Assembly (NCBI GenBank): GCA_043757265.1
Contig: JAYUQP010000067.1
Coordinates: 6,287 to 70,286 of the forward strand
Length of the DNA stretch: 64,000 nt
Reading direction: 5' to 3'
Source: JANPLN01 sp043757265
Lineage (GTDB): Bacteria > Bdellovibrionota > Bdellovibrionia > Bdellovibrionales > JAGQZY01
Positions 26,158 through 35,148 of the stretch are shown here, piece by piece; within the stretch, counting starts at the first letter, position 1; every line of letters begins with the position of its first letter. Made by a program: the position numbers and the translations under genes. Under the pieces are notes generated by a model, which was not told the DNA's origin, made no database searches, and worked only from the letters and a program-made list of their open reading frames with translations.

Positions 26158-27195
26158 CTATTGAGCTGTATTCAGCTGTCCGCAGGCGGCAAGGACTCGC
26201 TCACCCTTAGTTGTTCGCACAGTGACGGGAATTTTATAGCCCTCTAATATGTGCTGCAGGCGTATAAGCGTTTGCTCAGAAGGACGGCCGTACAGTGACC
26301 CTGGATAGGGATTGAACGGAATTAAATTCACAAAGGCGCGTCGATTTTTTAAAAGCTCGCCAACCTTGTGAACCTCTTCGTCACTGTCGTTGTAACCGTC
26401 TAATACGAGGTACTCGTAAGTGACAAAGCGCTTTTTTTCCTGGGGAATTTGATCAAGAAGCGGTAGTAGCTGCTCAAGCGGAAAACTTTTATTCAGTGGT
26501 ATCAATTGATTGCGTTTTTCGGCAATTACCGAATGTAGGGAAAGCGCAATGTTAACGTTGGGCATTTCGCTTTTCCACCGCAATAAGCCTGGCAAATAAC
26601 CCGCCGTGGAGACTGTGATTTTATGGAAGCCAATACTCAAGCCATGTTGCGATAAAAAAATATCGCACGCACTTCTCACTGCATCGAAATTATGCAGAGG
26701 TTCGCCCTGCCCCATAAATACAATATTTAAAATTCGATCATCACAAGGGCGATGGTGGCTTAGCCAATTTTGAATTTGAACAAACTGCCCCACAATCTCG
26801 TCGGCTTTTAAATGTCGGGTAAAACCTTGAGCTCCCGTGTAGCAAAATGAGCATTTCATCGAGCAGCCAACTTGCGACGATAGACATACGGTGTACTTGT
26901 TTTGAAATGGAATTAAAACCGCCTCAACTTGGCGGTTATCGACAAAGCGGAATAAAAATTTTACAGTTTTGTCGTCGCTTTGTTGCGTTTCAACAACTGC
27001 CGGGAGTTCGAAACTTAATTGATCGTTGGCGAAAGTTAAATTTTTTCGAGAAAAATTATGTAACAAACACGGATTACTTTTGCCTTTTTTGTAGAACCAA
27101 TTAAACATCTGCCGCGCCCCCTCAAGAGGGAGGTTTTCGCCCGAAAGCCGATTGCAGAGCTCGCTGTAGGTTAAAGAGTAAAAGGGTATTTTCAC
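26158..27195 (-). CDS. rlmN: Dual-specificity rRNA/tRNA adenine-C2 methyltransferase RlmN
   Basis: A 345-residue radical SAM enzyme. The 4Fe-4S ligands are in CSMKCSFC, with the RlmN-type GAQGFTRHLKADEIVGQ after them and GQGEPLHN as the SAM-binding GGE-like motif. The catalytic cysteine near the C-terminus is in VLAACGQL. It methylates C2 of A2503 in 23S rRNA and A37 in some tRNAs. It is a housekeeping gene embedded between polysaccharide genes, on the strand opposite to both neighbours. The gene is complete and of usual length. Confidence 0.95.
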   Translation of the reverse strand: MKIPFYSLTYSELCNRLSGENLPLEGARQMFNWFYKKGKSNPCLLHNFSRKNLTFANDQLSFELPAVVETQQSDDKTVKFLFRFVDNRQVEAVLIPFQNKYTVCLSSQVGCSMKCSFCYTGAQGFTRHLKADEIVGQFVQIQNWLSHHRPCDDRILNIVFMGQGEPLHNFDAVRSACDIFLSQHGLSIGFHKITVSTAGYLPGLLRWKSEMPNVNIALSLHSVIAEKRNQLIPLNKSFPLEQLLPLLDQIPQEKKRFVTYEYLVLDGYNDSDEEVHKVGELLKNRRAFVNLIPFNPYPGSLYGRPSEQTLIRLQHILEGYKIPVTVRTTKGERVLAACGQLNTAQ

Positions 27196-27288
27196 AAGCT
27201 TTTCCGTTTAATCTAAGTTTAGACAAATGTCTAGGCCACACTCCACTGCTACTCTCTGTCGCAATAGCACCCTACAATCAAGGTACCC

Positions 27289-28797
27289 ATGCGATCTAAC
27301 CGAGCGGTTCTTAACTTTATTACCAGCTTTTCACGCACCATCGTGGCCACGGTACTGAGCCTGGCAACAACTCCGTTGATTCTCAACTCTCTTGGTGATG
27401 AGCGTTTCGGAGCTTATCGGTTGCTTCTCGATTGGTTGTCCCATCTTGGCATTTTGGAGTTTGGGCTTTACTCGGCAAGTCTGACGCTTTTGTCTAAAGC
27501 TTCTGCCGAAGGCGCGGAAAGCGTTCGCGGCACGCTCAAGCTCATTCTCAAAAATTATGGCTATGTTTTCGTGGCGCAGGTCGGTTTTTTTATCCTTTTT
27601 TTCTTCTTTGTCGACCGTTTAATTCCCGTAAGCTTTCAACTGCAAAATGAACTGCGACTATCTGCTCTGATCATGTCAATTTCGCTGTTATTCTTAGTCA
27701 GTCAGATATTTAAGGCGTATCTCGAAGCTGTTCAAAAAGGTTATCTGGTCAGCGTGACGCTTGTGTTTTTCAATATCATTTTTCTAGTGCAGTGTACGCT
27801 TTTTGCTTATTGGCAGTGGGGCCTTTGGGGGCAGGTGATCGCGTACGTCAGCAGTCTGTTTGTTTCGTTTGCGGCTCTTATCGCTTTTGCTCCGGAAGTT
27901 ATTAAGCATTTTTTATCCAAACAAACATCGCACGCACCCAAACAACTTTTAAAAAATCAACGCTTCAGTCATTTTATCAACGAACTTTGCGGTCGCATTT
28001 CGTTGATGTCGGACAATATCATCATTGCTTTTTTTATGGGAGCAGGACCCGTAACCGCATTTTTTATCACCCAAAAAGTTGGCAACATGATGCAGCAGCA
28101 ACTGCAACATCTGAGTAATTCTTCGTGGGCCGCTCTTAGCGAACTGCACTACCAGGGCAAGCATCAGCAATTCAACGAGCGGGTGATCAACCTCACTGAA
28201 CTTATCGCCTTTTGCGCTGGTATTGCGCTATCGGTTGTTTGTTTGCTGAACGCTTCGTTTGTCACTTTGTGGACAGGGCCAAAAACTTTCTCAGGCTCTA
28301 CAGTTACATATTTAACGGCCATCAATGCAGCCCTATTTTCTATTCTAAGCTTATGGTCTTGGTGTTTTGCCGCAAGTAATCTTTCGCAAAAAATGATCAC
28401 CATGTCCATTGTGCAAGGCGTGGTCAACATTACTGCCTCAATCGTACTTACAAAACATATTGGTATTACAGGCCCTCTCTACGGCACTCTTATCGGCTAC
28501 GTGGGTATAAGCCTTTTTTGGAAGTCCACTGTTCTATGCCGAACTTTTAATATGAGCTTTTTAAAACTCACGCTGTCGTGGCTGAGCCCTCTTGTCCCAC
28601 CATTGGGTTTGACTCTCCTCTATCTTATTACTTTCGGATCTCCACGCCTAACCTCGTGGTTCGAACTTTTTATCGCAGGCTCGATAAGTACTAGTCTGCT
28701 TTTTGCGGTTAGCTATTTCCTGTTGCTGAGCACAGAAAATAAAATCCTATTAAAAAATGTTATTTTTTCCTTTCAACAAAGGGTGTTTAAAAAATGA
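27289..28797 (+). CDS. Wzx-like polysaccharide flippase (MOP superfamily)
   Basis: A 502-residue protein with about 12-14 hydrophobic helices. The opening NFITSFSRTIVATVLSLATTPLILNSLGDERFGAYR has the LG-x-x-x-FG-x-Y pattern of Wzx/RfbX flippases. It should move lipid-linked repeat units across the inner membrane. Its stop overlaps the start of the TylF-like methyltransferase (ATGA), forming a two-gene unit. No Wzy-type polymerase is adjacent. Confidence 0.87.
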   Translation: MRSNRAVLNFITSFSRTIVATVLSLATTPLILNSLGDERFGAYRLLLDWLSHLGILEFGLYSASLTLLSKASAEGAESVRGTLKLILKNYGYVFVAQVGFFILFFFFVDRLIPVSFQLQNELRLSALIMSISLLFLVSQIFKAYLEAVQKGYLVSVTLVFFNIIFLVQCTLFAYWQWGLWGQVIAYVSSLFVSFAALIAFAPEVIKHFLSKQTSHAPKQLLKNQRFSHFINELCGRISLMSDNIIIAFFMGAGPVTAFFITQKVGNMMQQQLQHLSNSSWAALSELHYQGKHQQFNERVINLTELIAFCAGIALSVVCLLNASFVTLWTGPKTFSGSTVTYLTAINAALFSILSLWSWCFAASNLSQKMITMSIVQGVVNITASIVLTKHIGITGPLYGTLIGYVGISLFWKSTVLCRTFNMSFLKLTLSWLSPLVPPLGLTLLYLITFGSPRLTSWFELFIAGSISTSLLFAVSYFLLLSTENKILLKNVIFSFQQRVFKK

Positions 28798-29561
28798 TGG
28801 GCTTTTTAAAAAAATTGATAAATCCTCGATTGACTTGGGCTTACCGATATTACCGTTACCCCGAGTTTTTTGATGTTGTTGGTGCTCCGTTAACATTCAA
28901 AAAAGATGGCCTCTATACAAAACACAACTCAGATACGCTTCAAAATCCGCTTTTCGTAGAAGCTTACCGCTTGGCAAAATCCACGGGTTCCTTCGAGGGA
29001 GCCTGGGGCCTCGTGGACCCTGAGTACCGCGCGTACGTATATTGTTGGAGCGCCTTCCACTGCAAGGACATCCCGGGAGACTTTGTGGAGTGCGGAGTTA
29101 ATAAGGGCGGAATGGCCCGCGCAGCCGTCCACTACACTGGGTTTACAAATGCGACAGCAAAGAAATTTTATCTCTTAGACACCTATCAGGGAACTCCAAA
29201 ACACTGTTTGGCAGAAGATGAGACTCGCCGCAATCAATACGAAGAGTGTTACGACCGCGTAGTCCAAAATTTTCATGAATTTAAAAATGTGGTCATAGTA
29301 AAGGGTGAAGTGCCAGCCACTCTGGCGCGAGTTCCAAGCCAGCAAATCTGTTTTTTATCGCTCGATATGAATGCGTTAGCTCCCGAGATAGCAGCCATCG
29401 AGTATTTTTGGCCAAAGCTTAGCACCGGAGGAATTGTGGTGCTTGATGATTATAATAATGTCGGCCACGAACGCCAAAAACGCGGCTTTGACGAGTTTTG
29501 CCACCAGCACGGAAAACAAGTCATGTCGCTCCCCACTGGCCAGGGCCTGATCTTCAAATAA
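28794..29561 (+). CDS. TylF/MycF (macrocin) family O-methyltransferase
   Basis: A 255-residue SAM methyltransferase of the TylF family. DFVECGVNKGGMA is the SAM loop, followed by FYLLDTYQG. LSLDMNALAPEIAAIEYFWPKL and GGIVVLDDYN lie near the C-terminus; the paired Asp residues fit the family's metal site. Members methylate sugar hydroxyls. One position usually acidic in the LxxD-x-D stretch reads DMN, a small variation. It is translated with the flippase by a four-base overlap. Confidence 0.86.
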   Translation: MMGFLKKLINPRLTWAYRYYRYPEFFDVVGAPLTFKKDGLYTKHNSDTLQNPLFVEAYRLAKSTGSFEGAWGLVDPEYRAYVYCWSAFHCKDIPGDFVECGVNKGGMARAAVHYTGFTNATAKKFYLLDTYQGTPKHCLAEDETRRNQYEECYDRVVQNFHEFKNVVIVKGEVPATLARVPSQQICFLSLDMNALAPEIAAIEYFWPKLSTGGIVVLDDYNNVGHERQKRGFDEFCHQHGKQVMSLPTGQGLIFK

Positions 29562-29579
29562 ATTTTTGCGTTCTCAAAC

Positions 29580-30353
29580 CTACAAGTGGAATTGTTTGAT
29601 CGCTTGATCAAGATCTTCAATGGTCCCGATATCTATGTATCGCCCTTCATTTACGGGTTGTGCGCAAACGCGAAGACCGTGCTGAATGGCCTGGTTGATG
29701 ACATCACCAAAGACCACCTCTTTGCCCTCGGCCACTGTGCACGTTTTTAAAAACTCATGCATAAAGTGTGCAAATTTAAAATTCCAAAAACAGCAACCCC
29801 ACATGTGAGTGAGCTTAGTGTCCTTAGGCTTATCGATCGTGCCCGTTACGAGATTAGATTGCCCGTTAAAATCGACCATCCCAAATTTTTTGGGATTTTG
29901 AGTGGGAAACAATCCTAGCATCAAGTCCGGCTTTAGCTTCTCAAAAGCTGTTTTAAGATCTACAAAGGAATTTTCGGGCTCAATGATCGTGTCAGACATG
30001 CCAAATACAATCACATCATTAGGTGTGATCCACGGAAATGATAAATCTAAGGCATAAGGCATTCCGCGTGCTACACTCTGAAAATTGTAAACAATAGGAA
30101 TCCCGGTTGTTCTTCCCGATCCGTAATAATCCATAATGTCAGACTTGCCTGGTCCCAACGTGATAATTATTTTTTCCACTCCCATTCGCGTCATGTGATT
30201 GACCAGATACTGGCTTACAACTTTTGGTCGCAGTTTGCTTTCGCCGTCAATTTGCACTTCGTGGTAACCAATCGGGTACAACTCTTTTGAAAAAGGCAAT
30301 GGATGGAGGCGCGTCCCTTTACCGGCGGCTGGAATCAGACCTATTAAGCTCAT
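29580..30353 (-). CDS. Sugar-1-phosphate nucleotidyltransferase
   Basis: A 257-residue NTP-transferase of the RmlA/GalU fold. The signature is LIPAAGKGTRLHPLPFSKEL near the N-terminus; VFGMSDTIIEP holds the metal-binding Asp, and there is a late YIDIGTIEDLDQA motif. It should join a nucleotide to a sugar-1-phosphate to give an activated donor for the locus. The exact sugar is not clear. Its ATG overlaps the stop of the GT2 gene upstream (ATGA). Confidence 0.86.
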   Translation of the reverse strand: MSLIGLIPAAGKGTRLHPLPFSKELYPIGYHEVQIDGESKLRPKVVSQYLVNHMTRMGVEKIIITLGPGKSDIMDYYGSGRTTGIPIVYNFQSVARGMPYALDLSFPWITPNDVIVFGMSDTIIEPENSFVDLKTAFEKLKPDLMLGLFPTQNPKKFGMVDFNGQSNLVTGTIDKPKDTKLTHMWGCCFWNFKFAHFMHEFLKTCTVAEGKEVVFGDVINQAIQHGLRVCAQPVNEGRYIDIGTIEDLDQAIKQFHL

Positions 30354-31408
30354 GGTTTTTCTCCTTGTGGAACAAATCCTTTTTCAAAAACACTTTTACC
30401 GCGGATGCCTTTGCCGAAACAAACACGTAAACGCTCCAGCCACCGCACTCCTAAATACGAAACTATCTGCATTTTGTAGTAGCTAAAAAGACTCGTTGCT
30501 TCAGGAAAGACAGCTTGCAGGTCTGCTAGTAGATTTTTGAGATCTCTTGCCGCGATCTCCCCGTGCACCATTTTTAAATCGAGCATATTCAAAACACCCT
30601 GTGCATGGGCCGCATAACATGATTTGTAAAATGCTAAGTTTCCGACATCTGATCGTGTCGCCCAACTCTCGATATCTTCGATGATTAAACGAAAGCTTTG
30701 ATACTGTTTTTTTTGTTTTTCGGGCTTGAACGAAGACCATGTTTGCGAGCCCAGTCGATAGCAAAACAACGTCTCCTCCACAAAAAAAGTGTTGCGACTT
30801 TGTGTGCACATTTTGGCAAAGGCCGCACCGTCCAAACATGTGCCGTATTTGGCCTCCCAGCCTCCGGCTTTTAAGAAAATATTCCGTCGATATATGGAAC
30901 TCATCACCATGTGGTTGGCGATCAACTGATTCTTCAATCGATCAATGCCGCCTACAAGTCCGGGCACCGATGATATCTGGCTCTGACAAAGCGGTTGCAT
31001 CGCTTCGTCGCAGTATTCGATTCCGCTGTAGATAATATCCACGTCGGGATGGCGATCGATAATGTTTTTGTAGACTTTCAAAAAATCAGACTTAATATGA
31101 TCGTCATCGCTTAACAAATAAACAAACTCACCCTTGGCTTGTTCGAGCAGAAATTTCCAGTTGCCTGGGCCACCCAAATTTTTATCGTGATGAAAAATCG
31201 AAATGGGGAATGCATTTGTGCTTTTTTTTAAAGTGTTTAAGTAGTCCCTGGTGCCATCGCTTGAAGCGTCGTTTGAAATGATCAACTCGATGTACTCCAA
31301 ACCCTCGCTTTGTTGAAACACACTCGCGAGAGTTTCTTTCAACATGTCACAGCGATTGTGTGTGGGTACCAAAATGGAAACAAGCGGACGCAAATTTGAA
31401 AGGCTCAT
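30350..31408 (-). CDS. Glycosyltransferase family 2
   Basis: A 352-residue inverting GT2 enzyme with GT-A fold. The start is VSILVPTHNRCDMLKETL, the nucleotide-binding acid is in SNDASSDGTRDYL, and the metal-binding motif is LLSDDDHIKS. A C-terminal basic region may contact the membrane or acceptor. It is coupled to the nucleotidyltransferase downstream and is divergent from the GT2 gene at 31502, with about 90 bp between. Confidence 0.87.
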   Translation of the reverse strand: MSLSNLRPLVSILVPTHNRCDMLKETLASVFQQSEGLEYIELIISNDASSDGTRDYLNTLKKSTNAFPISIFHHDKNLGGPGNWKFLLEQAKGEFVYLLSDDDHIKSDFLKVYKNIIDRHPDVDIIYSGIEYCDEAMQPLCQSQISSVPGLVGGIDRLKNQLIANHMVMSSIYRRNIFLKAGGWEAKYGTCLDGAAFAKMCTQSRNTFFVEETLFCYRLGSQTWSSFKPEKQKKQYQSFRLIIEDIESWATRSDVGNLAFYKSCYAAHAQGVLNMLDLKMVHGEIAARDLKNLLADLQAVFPEATSLFSYYKMQIVSYLGVRWLERLRVCFGKGIRGKSVFEKGFVPQGEKP

Positions 31409-31501
31409 AACAGAAGTTTACTCTGGAGTTAGCGGCGGATCATCCTTGAATCCATCTTTGGTCCAGGTGTATTCCTAAAAATTTAAGGCTAAGATCTGAT
31501 T

Positions 31502-32470
31502 ATGATTTTCTCTGTAATTACTCCCACACACTTCCGCCCCGAAAAACTGCGCGCCCTTCTTTTATCTTTGGAACACCAGACGCTTTCGGCCGAACAGTTC
31601 GAAGTGATTCTTGTTCCATCGCCAAACGATTCTGGGCCGGAAAATCTGCCGTCGACGAGACTCAACTTGCGAATTCTTTCGGCTGATGGTGACCCCTACG
31701 GTGGAAAAAGCGCCTCTTTCAAAAGAAATAGCGGCGCTCAAACGGCGCGGGCCCCATGGTTGGCTTTTATCGACGATGACTGCATCGCCGACCGCAATTG
31801 GTTACAACAAGCAAGCCTGCGTTTAAAAAATACCGAATGTCAGGCCATCGAGGGACTGACGAAAATTCCTTTACCGGAAAAAATGACCTACACCTACAAG
31901 GGGTTGCAAAGGCTTTCGCAGGCCGGAGGTTACCAAACCTGTAATATGTTTTACAAAAGAGATGTCTTTTTAGACTGTGGCGGTTTCGATTTGAACTTCC
32001 CCTTTTATCTTGAAGACACGGATCTTGCGTGGACCCTGCTCGACCGCGGACAAAAAATTGTTTTCGATAACTTAAGCATCGTTGAACATCCTGTACCGGA
32101 TCCCGACGTGGATCGACTTTTATTTAATGCCTATCGCGCTCGTCTAATTCCTTATTTGTACAGAAAACACTCGCAGATGTTTAAAAGCCAAGGTTGGAGG
32201 GCCCTTCAGCGTTTTCAATGGTTTTTTTTATTTGTTCATACCGGCCTGGTCGCTTGGTTTATATCCACCCCGTCGGTACAGCGACTCATTTTTATCGCCA
32301 GCGCAGTGGTGTTGTTGAGCGTGGCGTACACAGCCAAGCAGTTGCGCGGATGTTCTTTTACTGTCGATGAAGCTATTAAGATGAGTTTTTATTATATCAT
32401 CACGCCATGGATTACTTTAATTCAGTTATGGCGGGGGAATTTTCAACAACGAACTTTTATCTGGCGCTAG
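31502..32470 (+). CDS. Glycosyltransferase family 2 with C-terminal membrane helices
   Basis: A 322-residue GT2 enzyme. The GT-A fold starts VITPTHFRPEKLRALLLSL, has the metal-binding acids in AFIDDDCIADRNW and the catalytic-base region FYLEDTDLAWTLLDRGQ. Two hydrophobic helices (about residues 240-285) anchor it in the inner membrane. Its acceptor is probably a lipid-linked glycan. It is convergent with the PqqD-like gene, 15 bp away. Confidence 0.88.
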   Translation: MIFSVITPTHFRPEKLRALLLSLEHQTLSAEQFEVILVPSPNDSGPENLPSTRLNLRILSADGDPYGGKSASFKRNSGAQTARAPWLAFIDDDCIADRNWLQQASLRLKNTECQAIEGLTKIPLPEKMTYTYKGLQRLSQAGGYQTCNMFYKRDVFLDCGGFDLNFPFYLEDTDLAWTLLDRGQKIVFDNLSIVEHPVPDPDVDRLLFNAYRARLIPYLYRKHSQMFKSQGWRALQRFQWFFLFVHTGLVAWFISTPSVQRLIFIASAVVLLSVAYTAKQLRGCSFTVDEAIKMSFYYIITPWITLIQLWRGNFQQRTFIWR

Positions 32471-32485
32471 GCCACCGATTGCAAT

Positions 32486-32764
32486 TTAAAAGGGCGACGT
32501 TGGCTTGAGCGTCTCAACAATTCCTTCAGCCACAAGCCCTTCACAAAACTCTTGTATATCTGTAGCTACAATAGAAAGTTCGCAATCAAAATCCTCAACT
32601 AATAGATTCGAAATCACTTCCGAGTCGTTCTCACCGTCTAATTTTTCCCAAATAAACGATCCCACTTCATTTAATTCATGAACTTTTTGATTGCGAGGAT
32701 CTAGAATGACGGCCTTCTCTTCGATAATCTGCCACGGCAACCCTTGCACACGTTTGTAGTTCAT
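32486..32764 (-). CDS. PqqD-like (RRE fold) small protein
   Basis: A 92-residue protein of the PqqD type. It shows VILDPRNQKVHELNEVGSFIWEKLDG, the strand-turn-helix pattern of the family, followed by helices around EVISNLLVEDFDC. PqqD domains bind peptide substrates for radical SAM enzymes, but stand-alone copies also occur inside polysaccharide loci with no RiPP genes. The only radical SAM gene nearby is rlmN, which is unrelated to RiPP maturation. Its role here is open. Confidence 0.75.
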   Translation of the reverse strand: MNYKRVQGLPWQIIEEKAVILDPRNQKVHELNEVGSFIWEKLDGENDSEVISNLLVEDFDCELSIVATDIQEFCEGLVAEGIVETLKPTSPF

Positions 32765-32860
32765 AAATCCCCCTGATTCATAAAGCTTATTCTTTTTCGC
32801 AAGATTCTACCACCCGATGCTCGATGAAGGTCGAGGCACAAAACGCAAAAAAAAGATACG

Positions 32861-32987
32861 CGAGATCCTTCGCTACGCTCAGGCTGACAGTGGAAATTCC
32901 AGGCTGACGGTAAGCAATCCCTGGCTGACGGTGAGCAAATTACGATGAACCACTTTCGTCATCCTGAGCGCAGCGAAGGATCTCGTG
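32861..32987. repeat. REP-like inverted repeat pair with internal 20-bp direct repeats
   Basis: A 28-base arm at 32861-32888 (starts CGAGATCCTTCGCT) is matched in reverse by 32960-32987 with two mismatches. Such 'GAGATCCTTCGCT..CGCTCAGG' palindromes are dispersed in many genomes. Between the arms, a unit near CAGGCTGACGGTRAGCAA is repeated three times at about 20-bp period. No gene is seen between 32765 and 33140; the whole gap is repeats. Confidence 0.75.
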
Positions 32988-33018
32988 TTCAGTTAAGTTC
33001 TTCGTCGACGATTTTACC

Positions 33019-33112
33019 CAGATCCAGAGGATCTGATTTCATCAAATCCGAAGAATCTGTTGGTATGTTTGGATCTGTAAGATCCAAACAAATCAGATCT
33101 GGAAGATCTGAT
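33019..33112. repeat. Array of GATC-rich perfect hairpins
   Basis: Three short perfect inverted repeats stand in a row. CAGATCC/GGATCTG is at 33019-33035 (3-base loop), TGTTTGGATC/GATCCAAACA at 33066-33090 (5-base loop), and ATCAGATCT/AGATCTGAT at 33092-33112 (3-base loop). A further GATTT/AAATC stem lies at about 33034-33047. All share the core AGATCTG or GGATC. Function is unknown. Confidence 0.8.
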
Positions 33113-33140
33113 GATATCAAACCTGGAGGATCTGATAATG

Positions 33141-33536
33141 TTAATTGCGCAGAATTCCCCATGCTATAAGAATTAGCAAAAAACTCCAACTGTGCTTGTG
33201 GTTTACCCAATTTTGCGGAGCCCCGCAAAAATCTTTTCTAAAAGATAGGACAAAAAGATAGCAAATCAGAAAGCCAACAATGGGTCCCAGTGGATGAAAA
33301 TAAAAAGACAGGCTGATGTCGCAAGAGAAAAAAGCGATCACCGCGCGCGTGAGGCCGCAGCCCGGACACTCCCATTCTGTAAAATAACGAAACAAGCAGG
33401 CTACAGGCGATTGGGCACTTAAGCTCTCAACCGATGCGATGGATGGACGCCAACCGGCCATCCACGCGAACGCACTGGCAAAGCACCCCAAAAGAAAACC
33501 GATTTGAAAAACTCTTTTAAAGACCTTGGCTACCAT
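33141..33536 (-). CDS. DUF2752 family membrane protein
   Basis: A protein of about 131 residues with two to three membrane helices and the DUF2752 signature ECPGCGLTRAV, followed by FFSCDISLSFYFHPLG. The conserved CPGCGLTR motif may bind metal or form a redox pair; the function is unknown. The start is uncertain: ATG at 33536 or 33569, both overlapping the upstream DUF4234-like gene. The C-terminal tail after the last helix runs close to the hairpin array. Confidence 0.82.
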   Translation of the reverse strand: MVAKVFKRVFQIGFLLGCFASAFAWMAGWRPSIASVESLSAQSPVACLFRYFTEWECPGCGLTRAVIAFFSCDISLSFYFHPLGPIVGFLICYLFVLSFRKDFCGAPQNWVNHKHSWSFLLILIAWGILRN

Positions 33537-33879
33537 AAAAGCCGTTAATTTCTGACTGTTGGATAGCATCGTTCACCATGCTCAATCCAAAGAAGGTTAA
33601 AATGACGGCTATAAGGCCTGCGGAGCCTGGATCTTTTTTTAATAGCACAGCGATATCTGAGCTTTTTCGGTATTCGTGATAAATATGATAGAGGCCGCAG
33701 GTGAGGATGGTAAAAATCAGCCACTGAGCAAAGCTGTATTTGTACTCTTTCAACATGTCATTCACCGCCTGGCACTGCTTGTACTGTACGTAGATGTTGT
33801 ACAAAAAACAGGTGATAAGAGTGAGGATGATATCTAAAACAATATTTCGAACGTGTTGGTTTTTTAATGTTTGTGTCAT
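33517..33879 (-). CDS. DUF4234-like small membrane protein
   Basis: A 120-residue protein with three or four helices. The repeated pattern is ITCFLYNIYVQYKQCQAVN and later LTCGLYHIYHEYRKSSDI, the 'T-C-G-x-Y-x-x-Y' style of DUF4234 proteins. It overlaps the DUF2752 gene downstream and lies 9 bp after the glycosyltransferase gene, so the three may share a transcript. No function is known. Confidence 0.78.
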   Translation of the reverse strand: MTQTLKNQHVRNIVLDIILTLITCFLYNIYVQYKQCQAVNDMLKEYKYSFAQWLIFTILTCGLYHIYHEYRKSSDIAVLLKKDPGSAGLIAVILTFFGLSMVNDAIQQSEINGFYGSQGL

Positions 33880-33888
33880 ACGGCGGTT

Positions 33889-35043
33889 CTACTTGGTCTT
33901 CAACAAACGAGCAACAATGATTTTTTCGATCTGTTCCGCCACAGTTTTGATCGAAAAAGTCTTTGCGCGGTTGAATCCGCGTGCACGCAGCTGTTCCAAC
34001 AGGTTTTCATTGTGCAAAGTTTCAACAAGACAACGGGCCCATGCCTCTTTATCCGACTCCGAAATTATAAGCCCTGCATCATCAACCACGAACGGAATTT
34101 CCCCTGAATCACTTGCAATGACGGGCACTCCACAAGCAAAGGCCTCGATGATCATTCGGCCAAACTGCTCTCGCCAAAACGTAGTTGTCTGACTGGGGCA
34201 CAAAAGCACATCCATCACTGGTAAAATCTGTGGAACTTCTTCGTGCTTTACTAGCTTCAAGAAAACACGTGCTTGTAGATTGTTTTGTACAACCCAATTT
34301 TCAAGCTCCCCGCGCATCGGTCCATCACCCAAAATGAGAACTTGCCACTCTTGCTCGCGCGGAAGTTTTTCGATGGCGTAACAAAAATGCGCCAGCCCCT
34401 TTTCTTTGTTTAATCTTCCCATAAAACCTATGGTCTTAACGTCCTGTAGGCCCCACTCTATGCGCTTTTGGGTTTTCTGTTGCTGCGTCAATGGCACAAA
34501 ACGATCGGTGTTCACAAAATAGGGAACAACCTCTGAGTGGCCTGAAAAATTTTTCGCATGAAACGTTTCTAGCACTTGGGGCCCGCAACCCCAAAGAGAA
34601 TCACACTCTTGTAGAGTTTGTTTTTCGAGAAGTGAAAAAGGCCATGGATAGTTTTTGAAAATATTTTGATTCGTAAATAACGAGTAAGGAATTTTTTCTT
34701 TGCGCAATGCTCGCCCGAGTTGAAATCCCGAAAAGATATAGGGTTCTTCCCAAACGTAGGCGTAGTCCCATTTTTTCAGCTTTACAAGCTTGCGCAATTC
34801 GCGCTGTTTGTACCAAAAGAGATGAATATACGATGTGGCAACACACGGCAGATCCACCACTTGGAGATTGCTTCCCGCATGTTCAGGCTCGCACTCGATG
34901 GGCCGCAGATCTCCAGCAAAAAATCGCGGGGCTCCGACCGTCACCTCGATGTGGTCGCTTTTGTTGAGCTCTCGCATCAGTGAGCGGTTTAAAGCCACAA
35001 CGTAGGAATGCCCAACACTGAGTAGTTGAATTTTATCTTTCAT
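33889..35043 (-). CDS. Glycosyltransferase family 4
   Basis: A 384-residue GT4 glycosyltransferase from the ATG at 35043. It opens KIQLLSVGHSYVVALNRSLMREL and has GFMGRLNKEKGL at the start of the donor domain. The donor motif is FGRMIIEAFACGVPVIASDSGEIP, with the EX7E-type glutamates. Retaining transfer from a nucleotide sugar is expected. It lies upstream of and parallel to the two small membrane proteins, and is divergent from 35149. Confidence 0.88.
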   Translation of the reverse strand: MKDKIQLLSVGHSYVVALNRSLMRELNKSDHIEVTVGAPRFFAGDLRPIECEPEHAGSNLQVVDLPCVATSYIHLFWYKQRELRKLVKLKKWDYAYVWEEPYIFSGFQLGRALRKEKIPYSLFTNQNIFKNYPWPFSLLEKQTLQECDSLWGCGPQVLETFHAKNFSGHSEVVPYFVNTDRFVPLTQQQKTQKRIEWGLQDVKTIGFMGRLNKEKGLAHFCYAIEKLPREQEWQVLILGDGPMRGELENWVVQNNLQARVFLKLVKHEEVPQILPVMDVLLCPSQTTTFWREQFGRMIIEAFACGVPVIASDSGEIPFVVDDAGLIISESDKEAWARCLVETLHNENLLEQLRARGFNRAKTFSIKTVAEQIEKIIVARLLKTK

Positions 35044-35148
35044 TTTCAAATTATGACCGCGTTCCTGCGCAAGGAAAAGGTGAAAACGAAAACAAATATT
35101 ATGTTACAAGCTCATTGAAAAACCGCAAAGACTCTCTACACTGAGAGC

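Noticed and set aside
32486..32764. RiPP biosynthesis locus based on the PqqD-like gene
   Set aside because: No precursor peptide, B-type radical SAM maturase or exporter specific to RiPPs is adjacent; the only radical SAM gene nearby is rlmN.
33019..33112. Possible CRISPR repeats
   Set aside because: The palindromes differ in length and sequence and have almost no spacers between them.
32989..33228. A 79-residue minus-strand open frame rich in Asp-Leu/Ser repeats
   Set aside because: It follows the GATC-rich hairpin array and overlaps the DUF2752 gene; the repeated residues are a by-product of the DNA repeats, and no ribosome binding site is seen.
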